Source of the DNA: CAZBGL01 sp964491375
GTDB taxonomy: Bacteria; Desulfobacterota; Deferrisomatia; Deferrisomatales; Deferrisomataceae
Reading direction: 5' to 3'
NCBI GenBank assembly: GCA_964491375.1
Contig: CAZBGL010000150.1
Coordinates: forward strand, 1 to 8,116
DNA length: 8,116 bases
Numbering within the stretch: the first letter of the stretch is position 1; each line of letters begins with the position of its first letter. A program made the position numbers and the translations under genes. The notes under the pieces are model-generated. The model did not search any database. It was not told where the DNA came from and worked only from the letters and a program-made list of their open reading frames with translations. Shown piece after piece: positions 1-5,572 of the stretch.

Positions 1-171
1 GACGGCAGCGTGGACGTGAGACCCTGGCCAGGTAGGGTAGGGGCCGGCGCTGCCCCCGGGCACTTGTCCGGGTGACGCGCCTTTGCTCTGCCCCGGAGCT
101 GGCCCGGGGCACGGAAGGGACCCAGACGGCCTTGGCGGTTCGGCCTGGAGCGGACCGGAAAGGAGGGACCC
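1..171 (+). other. Non-coding leader upstream of hemB, upstream gene end not identifiable
   Basis: No recognisable coding sequence lies here. The only frame open from base 1 runs to a TGA at 73-75 and gives about 24 residues that match nothing I know; it could be the tail of an upstream gene but I cannot support that. The stretch holds a weak inverted repeat (CCCGG 55-59 with CCGGG 68-72), a strong hairpin (89-111, listed separately) and the hemB ribosome binding site AAAGGAGG at 159-166. I see no convincing -35/-10 pair, so the promoter of hemB is probably further upstream or of a non-consensus type. Confidence 0.5.
89..111 (+). repeat. Strong GC hairpin in the hemB leader
   Basis: TGCCCCGG (89-96) and CCGGGGCA (104-111) form a perfect 8-bp stem with a 7-base loop. 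It is followed by CGGAAGGGACC and not by a T-run, so it is not a classic intrinsic terminator. It could end an upstream transcript by a factor-dependent route, stabilise an mRNA end, or be part of a leader that controls hemB. It lies 60 bases before the hemB start codon and does not cover the ribosome binding site. Confidence 0.45.
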
Positions 172-1146
172 ATGGAGTTTCCGCGGCTCCGGATGCGCCG
201 TCTCCGGCGCAACGAGACTCTGCGCCGCATGGTCCGGGAGACCGTGCTCACCCCGTCGGACTTCGTCTACCCCCTGTTCGTGCGCGAGGGCGAGGGGGTG
301 CGCAACCCCATCCAGAGCATGCCCGGCCAGTTCCAGCTCTCGGTGGACGAGGCCGTGAAGGTCGCCCGCGAGGCCTGGGACGTAGGGGTGCCGGCCGTGA
401 TCCTGTTCGGGATCCCCGACCACAAGGACGCGGTGGGCTCTGGCGCGTACGACGACGACGGGGTGGTGCAGCGCGCGGTGCGCGCCCTCAAGGACGCGCT
501 GCCCGACCTGTGCGTCATCACCGACGTGTGCCTGTGCGAGTACACCGACCACGGTCACTGCGGCGTCATCCGCGAGGGGGACGTGGACAATGACCCCACG
601 TTGGAGCTCCTGGCGCGGGAGGCCGTGAGCCATGCGCGCTCCGGCGCCGACATGGTGGCCCCGTCGGACATGATGGACGGTAGGGTGGCGGCCATCCGCA
701 CGGCCTTGGACGCCGAGGGTTTCGAGGGGGTCCCCATCATGGCCTACGCGGCCAAGTTCGCGAGCACCTTCTACGGGCCCTTCCGGGACGCGGCCGAGTC
801 GCCGCCCCGGTTCGGGGACCGGCGCTCGTACCAGATGGACCCCGCCAATGCCGACGAGGCCCTGCGCGAGGTGGAACTGGACATCCGGGAAGGCGCGGAC
901 ATCGTGATGGTGAAGCCCGCGCTCGCGTATCTGGACGTCATCCGGCGGGTCAAGGAGACGTTCGGGTACCCCACGGCCGCGTACAACGTGAGCGGGGAGT
1001 ACAGCATGGTCAAGGCCATGGAGCGGCTGGGCTGGGGGGACGGCACCGGGCTCATGATGGAGAGCCTCCTGGCCATCAAGCGGGCGGGGGCGGACATGAT
1101 CCTCACCTATTTTGCCGTGGAGGCCGCGCGGGTGCTCCAGGGCTGA
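172..1146 (+). CDS. hemB: Delta-aminolevulinic acid dehydratase (porphobilinogen synthase)
   Basis: Joins two molecules of 5-aminolevulinate into porphobilinogen, the second common step of tetrapyrrole (heme, siroheme, cobalamin) synthesis, in the cytoplasm. The 324-residue product has the usual family length and is one TIM-barrel domain. The zinc site is visible in DVCLCEYTDHGHCG, with Cys120, Cys122 and Cys130, so this is the zinc-cysteine type and not the aspartate-rich magnesium type. The two active-site lysines are Lys195 (in AAKFASTFYGPF) and Lys248 (in MVKPALAYLD), the latter being the Schiff-base lysine by family knowledge. The N-terminal arm with RLRRNETLRRMVRET is typical. The ATG at 172 is chosen because AAAGGAGG ends 5 bases before it and the protein starts at the conserved arm. 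It is the first gene of a same-strand series; the next gene starts 35 bases downstream, so co-transcription with DUF2914-polA is plausible. No anomaly in the coding sequence. Confidence 0.97.
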   Translation: MEFPRLRMRRLRRNETLRRMVRETVLTPSDFVYPLFVREGEGVRNPIQSMPGQFQLSVDEAVKVAREAWDVGVPAVILFGIPDHKDAVGSGAYDDDGVVQRAVRALKDALPDLCVITDVCLCEYTDHGHCGVIREGDVDNDPTLELLAREAVSHARSGADMVAPSDMMDGRVAAIRTALDAEGFEGVPIMAYAAKFASTFYGPFRDAAESPPRFGDRRSYQMDPANADEALREVELDIREGADIVMVKPALAYLDVIRRVKETFGYPTAAYNVSGEYSMVKAMERLGWGDGTGLMMESLLAIKRAGADMILTYFAVEAARVLQG

Positions 1147-1181
1147 CCCGGTTTGCGTGTCGCGGCGGAGCGAGGCGAGCC

Positions 1182-1613
1182 ATGGGCGGAAACAGCGTGT
1201 TCCAAACGATGAGATCCCTACCGGACCGCTGGGGGGTGTCCCTCGCCTTGGCGGCGGCGGTGATGCTCACGGCCTCGGCGGAAGCGTTCGGTGCGCTTTC
1301 CGTGGGCCGGGCCGCGTTCGCCAGAGGGGTGGTGGCCCGGGAGCCCGTAGGGGTATCGGACACGTTCCCGGCCGACGTGGGCGAGGTGTACTTCTTCACC
1401 CACATCCTCGGGGCCGAAAAGCCCACCGAGATCCTCCACGTGTGGATCCACAACGGGTGGGAGATGGCGATCGTGCCCTTGGAGGTCCAGAGCCCTTCGT
1501 GGCGCACGTGGAGTTCCAAGCGGATCCTGCCCGAGTGGACGGGCGAGTGGACCGTGGAGGTGCGCGAAACCGACGGAACCGTGATCTACCGCGCGTCGTT
1601 CCGGATCGAGTGA
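1182..1613 (+). CDS. DUF2914 domain protein, probably exported
   Basis: A 143-residue protein of unknown function. A hydrophobic segment at residues 19-31 followed by Ala33-Glu34-Ala35 looks like a Sec signal peptide cleaved before Phe36, which would place the mature protein in the periplasm or, if uncleaved, anchored to the inner membrane. Residues 44-143 match the DUF2914 pattern as I know it: REPVG near 53-57, the VYFFTHI strand at 69-75, the HVWIHNG block at 86-92, SWRTWSSK at 106-113 and WTGEWTVEV at 119-127, all aromatic-rich beta strands that suggest a small beta-sandwich. The biochemical role of the family is not known to me. ATG 1182 is preceded by GAGG at 1172-1175; an in-frame ATG at 1209 would shorten the signal peptide's n-region but has no ribosome binding site. 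The stop lies 4 bases before the polA start, implying translational coupling with polA, although nothing links the functions. Confidence 0.88.
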   Translation: MGGNSVFQTMRSLPDRWGVSLALAAAVMLTASAEAFGALSVGRAAFARGVVAREPVGVSDTFPADVGEVYFFTHILGAEKPTEILHVWIHNGWEMAIVPLEVQSPSWRTWSSKRILPEWTGEWTVEVRETDGTVIYRASFRIE

Positions 1614-1617
1614 GGCC

Positions 1618-4107
1618 ATGGCGCGGTACGCCCTGATCGACGGCACCAACCTCCTGTACCGCGCCTACCACGCGATCCAGGGGCTGCACACCTCCACAGG
1701 GCTGCCCACCCACGCCGTGTACGGCCTGCTCACCATGGTGCTCCGGGTTCTCCGCGAGCAGAAACCCGAGGGTACGGCCGTGGTGTTCGACGCACCCGGC
1801 CCCACCCACCGCCACGAGATGTTCGCCGCCTACAAGGCCAACCGCGAGGAAACCCCGGACGACCTGAAGGTGCAGATCCCCTATGCGCTTCGGGCCATCC
1901 GGGCCCTGGGCCTGCCGATCCTCCAGGTGCCGGGCGTGGAGGCCGACGACGTGATCGGAACGCTCGCCCGTCAACTGGAGGCCAAGGGCCACGAGGTGCT
2001 GATCGTCACCGGGGACAAGGACTTCTGCCAGCTCGTCTCGCCCCGGGTGAGGCTCCTGGACACCATGCGGAACCGCACGACCGGCCCGGACGAGGTCCGG
2101 GAGCGGTTCGGCGTGGGGCCGGACCACGTGGTGGACGTGTTGTGCCTGGCCGGCGATCCGGTGGACAACCTGCCCGGCGTGCCGGGCATAGGGATCAAGA
2201 CCGCCGCACGGCTGGTGGAGACCTACGGCTCCCTGGAGGGGGTGCTGGACCATGCCGACGAGGTGCCCGGGAAGCGGGGCGCCGCCCTGCGCAAGCACCG
2301 AGACGTCGTGCGGGCCAACCGGGACCTGGTGACCATCCGCACGGACGTGCCCCTGGATCTGGGGCCCGAGTCCCTACGGCCACAGCCGGCGGATCGGCCC
2401 GCCCTGGCCGCGGTGCTCCGGGAACTGGAATTCCACCGGTTGCTCCGGGAACTGGGGCTGGATGCGGAGGCCGCGCCCGGCGCCGGAGCCGGGGTGGCCG
2501 GGGTGCCGGACGCCTGGGTGGGGGTGGTGGCCGAGGAGAGAGGGACCTGGGCGGTGGCCGACGCCCGGCAGGGCGCGGTGTTTGCCCCGGCAGACCTGCC
2601 GCCCGACTGGGGAGACCGCCTGGCCGACCCCGGGGTGCCCGTGGTGGGTCACGGACTCAAGGAGGCCCGGGTGGCCCTCCTCTGGGCCGGGGCCGACCTC
2701 CGGGGCATCGAACTGGACGCCGAGGTGGCGGCCTACCTCCTCAACCCGGGCCGCCGGGCCTATTCCGTGGAGGACCTGGCCCGGGGCCGGGGGGTGCGCG
2801 CCGAGGTCCCCGGGCACCCGGCCCCGCGGGCCGCTGCGGTTCGTGAGTTGGCCGCGGTGCTCCGTGCCGAACTGGACAGGGCGGGGCTCCTGGGCCTGTA
2901 CCAGGAGATCGAGAACCCCCTGATCCCGGTGCTGGCGGACATGGAGTTCCGGGGGATCCGGGTGGACGCGGAGCGGCTGGAGAGGTTGGGCCGCGAGTAC
3001 GCCCAGCGCCTGGAGAGGCTGGAGGAGGCCATCTTCGAGGCGGCCGGCGAGCGGTTCAACCCCAACAGCCCGAAACAACTCTCCAGGATCCTGTTCGAAA
3101 AGCTCAAACTGCCGGTGGTCAAGAAGACGGCCACGGGGTTCTCCACCGACGCCTCGGTCCTGGAGGAGCTCTCCGTGCTCCACCCCCTTCCGCGGCTCCT
3201 CCTGGAGCACCGGAGCCTGGCCAAGCTCAAGAGCTCGTTCATCGACGTGCTCCCCGGCCTGGTGAATCCACGGACCGGCCGGATCCACGCCCGGTTCCAC
3301 CAGACCGTCACGGCGACCGGGCGCCTCAGCAGCTCCAACCCGAACCTGCAGAACGTGCCGGTGCGGGGGGAGGAGGGCCGCCGGATCCGCGAGGCGTTCG
3401 TGGCCGAGCCCGGGTACCGTCTGGTGTCGGCGGACTATTCCCAGGTGGAGCTGCGCATCCTGGCCCACCTGTCCGGCGACCCGGCCCTGCGGGAGATCTT
3501 CCGGACCGGTCGGGACGTGCACACCGAGACGGCCAGCCGGCTGTTCGGCGTGCCGGCGGACAGGGTGGAGCCCCGCATGCGGCGCGAGGCCAAGACCGTC
3601 AACTTCGGGATACTGTACGGCATGAGCCCCTTCGGTTTGGCCCGGCAGCTCGGCATCCGGCAGGAGGCCGCGCGCCGCATGATCGAGGCCTACTTCGCCC
3701 AGTTCCCCGGCGTGCGCGCATACCTGGACGGCCTGATCCAGAAGGCCCGGGAGTGCGGGTACACCGAGACCCTGTTCGGCCGGCGCAGGCCGATCCCGGA
3801 GATCCGTTCGAAGAACCGCGCGCAGCGGGAGTTCGGCGAGCGCCTGGCCGTGAACACGCCCATCCAGGGAACGGCGGCCGACCTCATCAAACGGGCCATG
3901 GTGCGGGCGGTCAGCGCCCTGCGCTCGGCCGGTCTGGACGCCCACTTGGTCCTCCAGGTGCACGACGAGCTGCTGGTGGAGGTGGCCGCGGGCCAGGTGG
4001 AGCGGTGCAAGGAGCTCGTGAGACAGGCCATGGAGGGGGCGGCCGAGCTCGACGTTCCGCTGGTGGTGGACGTGGGCGACGGGGCCAACTGGTACGAAGC
4101 CCACTGA
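1618..4107 (+). CDS. polA: DNA polymerase I with degenerate proofreading domain
   Basis: Fills gaps and removes RNA primers during lagging-strand synthesis and repair. The 829 residues are close to the length of Taq polymerase (832) and shorter than E. coli PolA (928). Domain 1 (1 to about 290) is the 5'-3' nuclease: Asp8 in LIDGTNLLYRAYHA, VEADD (Glu108, Asp110, Asp111), TGDKD (Asp133, Asp135) and GDPVDNLPGVPGIG (Asp180, Asp183), so it looks active. Domain 2 (about 300-430) is a remnant 3'-5' exonuclease: no DxE motif is seen near Trp300-Asp315, the position of E. coli Asp424 is Ala350 (GLKEA), and the YxxxD motif is not seen. Domain 3 (about 430-829) is the polymerase: TGRLSSSNPNLQNVPVR, motif A DYSQVELRI (Asp606), motif B with Lys659, Phe663 and Tyr667, and motif C HDE (His782, Asp783, Glu784). 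The start is set by ATG after GTGAGG. The gene follows DUF2914 by 4 bases. Confidence 0.97.
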   Translation: MARYALIDGTNLLYRAYHAIQGLHTSTGLPTHAVYGLLTMVLRVLREQKPEGTAVVFDAPGPTHRHEMFAAYKANREETPDDLKVQIPYALRAIRALGLPILQVPGVEADDVIGTLARQLEAKGHEVLIVTGDKDFCQLVSPRVRLLDTMRNRTTGPDEVRERFGVGPDHVVDVLCLAGDPVDNLPGVPGIGIKTAARLVETYGSLEGVLDHADEVPGKRGAALRKHRDVVRANRDLVTIRTDVPLDLGPESLRPQPADRPALAAVLRELEFHRLLRELGLDAEAAPGAGAGVAGVPDAWVGVVAEERGTWAVADARQGAVFAPADLPPDWGDRLADPGVPVVGHGLKEARVALLWAGADLRGIELDAEVAAYLLNPGRRAYSVEDLARGRGVRAEVPGHPAPRAAAVRELAAVLRAELDRAGLLGLYQEIENPLIPVLADMEFRGIRVDAERLERLGREYAQRLERLEEAIFEAAGERFNPNSPKQLSRILFEKLKLPVVKKTATGFSTDASVLEELSVLHPLPRLLLEHRSLAKLKSSFIDVLPGLVNPRTGRIHARFHQTVTATGRLSSSNPNLQNVPVRGEEGRRIREAFVAEPGYRLVSADYSQVELRILAHLSGDPALREIFRTGRDVHTETASRLFGVPADRVEPRMRREAKTVNFGILYGMSPFGLARQLGIRQEAARRMIEAYFAQFPGVRAYLDGLIQKARECGYTETLFGRRRPIPEIRSKNRAQREFGERLAVNTPIQGTAADLIKRAMVRAVSALRSAGLDAHLVLQVHDELLVEVAAGQVERCKELVRQAMEGAAELDVPLVVDVGDGANWYEAH

Positions 4108-4111
4108 GGGA

Positions 4112-4136
4112 GGCGGCAAGGGGCAGGATCGCCGCC
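4112..4136 (+). repeat. Inverted repeat between polA and the receiver gene
   Basis: GGCGGC (4112-4117) and GCCGCC (4131-4136) can pair as a 6-bp GC stem around a 13-base loop, starting 5 bases after the polA stop. There is no T-run after it, so it is at best a weak or factor-dependent terminator. In a sequence this GC-rich such a short stem can arise by chance. Confidence 0.3.
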
Positions 4137-4146
4137 GCGCAGGCCG

Positions 4147-4610
4147 GTGCGGGGACCGGCCAGGAACCCCTCCTTTGGATGGGTGCTCGTGGCGGACGAT
4201 GCGCCCTGTTTCCGAAGCGCCCTGGAGCGCTACCTCGTGGACAGGGGACTGGCCCGGGCGGTGGTCACGGCCTCAGACGGGGCCGAGGCGGTGGAAAAGG
4301 CGGTGGTCGCGCTCCGGAACCGCCGCCCCATGGATTTGCTGGTGCTTGACGTGCTCATGCCCCGGCTCAACGGCGTGCAGGCTGCGGTGGCCGTGCGGGC
4401 TGCGGAGCGGGCGTTCGGGGCGACGGCGGCGCCGTGCTCTCCCTGTCCTCCCGGCACATCGGCGCGGCCGTACAGAGTGTGTCCCGGGACCTCTCCCCGG
4501 CCTACGACGCGGACAAGGGCGCCCGGGGAGGCCCCCTCCTCGAAACGGACCGGTTCCAACGGGTGCTCGAGCGGGTTCCTGCGCGCCGCGCGGCGGGGAT
4601 TCGTCCTTGA
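4147..4610 (+). pseudogene. Response-regulator receiver (REC) protein, apparently frameshifted
   Basis: A stand-alone two-component receiver domain, which would be phosphorylated on an aspartate by a histidine kinase. From GTG 4147 the reading shows beta-1 WVLVADD with the acidic pair Asp17/Asp18, then the phospho-acceptor Asp68 in LLVLDVLMPRLNG, and helix 3 up to AAERAF (codons to about 4416). After that this frame turns into proline/arginine-rich sequence unlike a receiver. The frame one base back resumes the fold: DGGAVLSLSSRHIGAAV from 4422, with VLSLSS as beta-4 carrying the conserved Ser/Thr position and DADKGA with the likely conserved lysine, ending at TGA 4608-4610. Adding one G to the GGGG run at 4417-4420 would join the halves as RAFGGDGGAVLSLSS and give about 154 residues with no output domain. 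The start is uncertain: GTG 4147 is the first in-frame start after the polA stop and has a poor ribosome binding site. It is either a recent pseudogene or a sequencing error. Confidence 0.75.
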
Positions 4611-4636
4611 CTTGGTTTGTGACGGACGACTACCAT
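4607..4636 (+). promoter_or_regulatory. Sigma70-type promoter for zapB-zapA-6S RNA
   Basis: TTGACT (4607-4612) matches the -35 consensus at 5 of 6 positions, followed by an 18-base spacer and TACCAT (4631-4636), which keeps T1, A2, A5 and T6 of the -10 element. The surrounding bases are the least GC-rich in this neighbourhood. Transcription would start near 4643, leaving a leader of about 23 bases before zapB. The -35 overlaps the TGA (4608-4610) that ends the restored receiver frame. Confidence 0.65.
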
Positions 4637-4665
4637 GGATCCGTCCGGATGTGCCGGAGGCGCCT

Positions 4666-4920
4666 ATGGAATTGGAACAACTGGGCCTGCTGGAACAGAG
4701 GGTCGAGCGGCTCATTCAACAATACGGGCGGTTGAAGGAGGAGAAAACCCTCCTGGAGCGCAGCCTCGCGGAAAGGGACGAGAGGGTGCGCGCTTTGGAG
4801 CGAGAGGTCGACGGTCTACGGCAGGAACGGGACATCATTCGTGAGCGGTTGGCCCGCCTGATCGAGACCATCGAGCGGTTGGAGGCACTGGAGGCCTCCG
4901 GGCCGGGAGGCTCCGCATGA
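4666..4920 (+). CDS. zapB: ZapB-like cell-division coiled-coil protein
   Basis: An 84-residue, highly charged protein that is almost entirely one coiled coil (residues about 3-75, leucine heptads broken by Glu/Arg/Lys), close to the 81 residues of E. coli ZapB. ZapB is a cytoplasmic partner of ZapA that helps organise the FtsZ ring. The sequence alone is low in specific motifs, so the call rests on size, coiled-coil character and the overlap with zapA just downstream. The ATG is supported by GGAGG at 4656-4660, 5 bases away, and by the promoter at 4607-4636. The same frame is open upstream into the first half of the receiver gene, but the intervening residues are out of frame for that gene, so a receiver-coiled coil fusion is unlikely. 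It could instead be a generic coiled-coil protein of the same locus. Confidence 0.82.
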   Translation: MELEQLGLLEQRVERLIQQYGRLKEEKTLLERSLAERDERVRALEREVDGLRQERDIIRERLARLIETIERLEALEASGPGGSA

Positions 4921-5240
4921 GAACCCACCGGGTGGAGATTTTCGGGCAACAGTACGGTCTGCGCGCCGAGGTCAGCGAGGAGCACGTGCGGCAGGTGGCC
5001 CGCCTGGTGGACGAACGGATGCGCGATGTGGCGAGTCGCACGCGCGCGGTGGCCACGTTGCAGATCGCCGTGCTGGCGGCTCTCGATCTGGCCAGCGACC
5101 TGCTGGAGGAACGGGAGGCCCGCCAAGCGCTTGTGCGGAGTGTGGAATCCCGGTGCGCGGGCTTGGTCCGGCGGATCGATGAGCAGGTGCCGGCCGCACG
5201 ACTTGCCGATGACGGTCCGGTTCCCCTGCTGTGTTCGTGA
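4917..5240 (+). CDS. zapA: Cell division protein ZapA
   Basis: A 107-residue ZapA-family protein that binds FtsZ and cross-links its filaments at the division site in the cytoplasm. The N-terminal head reads VEIFGQQYGLRAE (residues about 5-17) followed by EEHVRQVARLVDERM, the pattern of the ZapA head domain; then comes a helical region TLQIAVLAALDLASDLLEEREA that forms the dimer/tetramer helix. The ATG overlaps the zapB stop (ATGA) and has GGGAGG at 4905-4910, 6 bases away, so the two are translationally coupled. The last six codons overlap the 5' arm of the predicted 6S RNA closing stem, so the zapA mRNA and the 6S precursor are probably one transcript. The C-terminal tail after about residue 92 is not conserved in appearance. 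Confidence 0.92.
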   Translation: MRTHRVEIFGQQYGLRAEVSEEHVRQVARLVDERMRDVASRTRAVATLQIAVLAALDLASDLLEEREARQALVRSVESRCAGLVRRIDEQVPAARLADDGPVPLLCS

Positions 5241-5397
5241 TTCCGATGGAAGCTGTTGAGCCAACGCATTGATGAACGGGAGCCCTCCCTGGCTGCGGAC
5301 CGTGCTCCCCTCCGGGGAACCGACGAAGCGGTCACAGGGCACCCACCTGTCCATCCAAGGTTCAACCGAACCTTAGGAACACGGCACGAGCGGGGGA
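5222..5397 (+). ncRNA. ssrS: 6S RNA (SsrS)
   Basis: 6S RNA mimics an open promoter and binds the housekeeping sigma factor-RNA polymerase holoenzyme, lowering transcription in slow growth. The locus is right: 6S follows zapA in many proteobacteria. The structure fits by hand. The closing stem pairs CCCCTGCT (5223-5230) with AGCGGGGG (5389-5396) and GTGTTC (5231-5236) with GAACAC (5377-5382); GATGG 5245-5249 pairs CCATC 5351-5355. The distal arm pairs GGGAGCCCT (5278-5286) with AGGGCACCC (5336-5344, one mismatch), GACCG 5298-5302 with CGGTC 5329-5333, and TCCCC 5306-5310 with GGGGA 5314-5318. TGAGCC (5257-5262) resembles the pRNA-template side of E. coli 6S, and the perfect hairpin AAGGTTC/GAACCTT (5357-5374) matches the one in the 3' half of the E. 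coli bubble. The length of about 176 nt compares with 184 nt in E. coli. Exact ends are uncertain by several bases. No separate promoter is evident, so it may be processed from the zapBA transcript. Confidence 0.82.
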
Positions 5398-5572
5398 TCT
5401 GTTCTGCGGGGCCCGAGAGAGGCCCTCCTGCCTTCTGACCTTTCCTCTCCGTGGGTCTGCCCCTCTCCAGAGGACCGGCCACCCCCAGGGGTGGTGTGCC
5501 GCCTCCTTCGCTACCGTCCTGCCCACCGGTGCCGGCAGCCCCAGCGGGCGGGCGCCGAGGAGAGGAGTTCCC
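5398..5572 (+). other. Structured gap between 6S RNA and rny
   Basis: No gene is supported in these 175 bases; the 5-formyltetrahydrofolate cyclo-ligase gene that often follows 6S RNA in proteobacteria is not here. Two hairpins stand out: GGGCC 5409-5413 with GGCCC 5421-5425 (7-base loop, followed by a pyrimidine-rich tract with scattered T, possibly a weak 6S terminator), and CCACCC 5480-5485 with GGGTGG 5490-5495. The non-template strand is strongly pyrimidine-rich from 5425 to 5470. I see no convincing promoter for rny. The rny ribosome binding site GAGGAG is at 5562-5567. Confidence 0.45.
5480..5495 (+). repeat. GC hairpin in the rny leader
   Basis: CCACCC (5480-5485) pairs perfectly with GGGTGG (5490-5495) around a 4-base loop, and flanking CGGC (5477-5480) and GCCG (5499-5502) could extend it imperfectly. 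It lies about 80 bases upstream of the rny start and has no T-run. A role as an RNA stability element or as a processing site in the leader of an RNase gene is possible but unproven. Confidence 0.35.

Noticed and set aside
11..38. TGGACG, 16 bases, TAGGGT as a promoter for hemB
   Set aside because: Too few matches to consensus (3 of 6 in the -10) and no independent support; GC-rich sequence gives such pairs by chance.
1396..4119. Long open frames on the - strand opposite polA and DUF2914
   Set aside because: They are antisense to clear polA and DUF2914 coding sequence, show no family motifs, and are expected in DNA with few A/T-rich stops.
4408..4440. Programmed -1 ribosomal frameshift in the receiver gene
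   Set aside because: No slippery heptamer with a clear downstream pseudoknot is seen at the junction; a missing G in a homopolymer explains it more simply.
4147..4920. A 257-residue fusion of a receiver domain with a ZapB-like coiled coil, read as one open frame
   Set aside because: The middle of that frame is low-complexity Pro/Arg sequence where the neighbouring frame has a proper beta-4 strand and stop. A promoter (4607-4636) and a well-placed GGAGG before ATG 4666 mark an independent zapB start.
5256..5438. A 60-codon open frame in the gap after zapA
   Set aside because: It coincides with the 6S RNA fold, has no ribosome binding site and no recognisable protein character.
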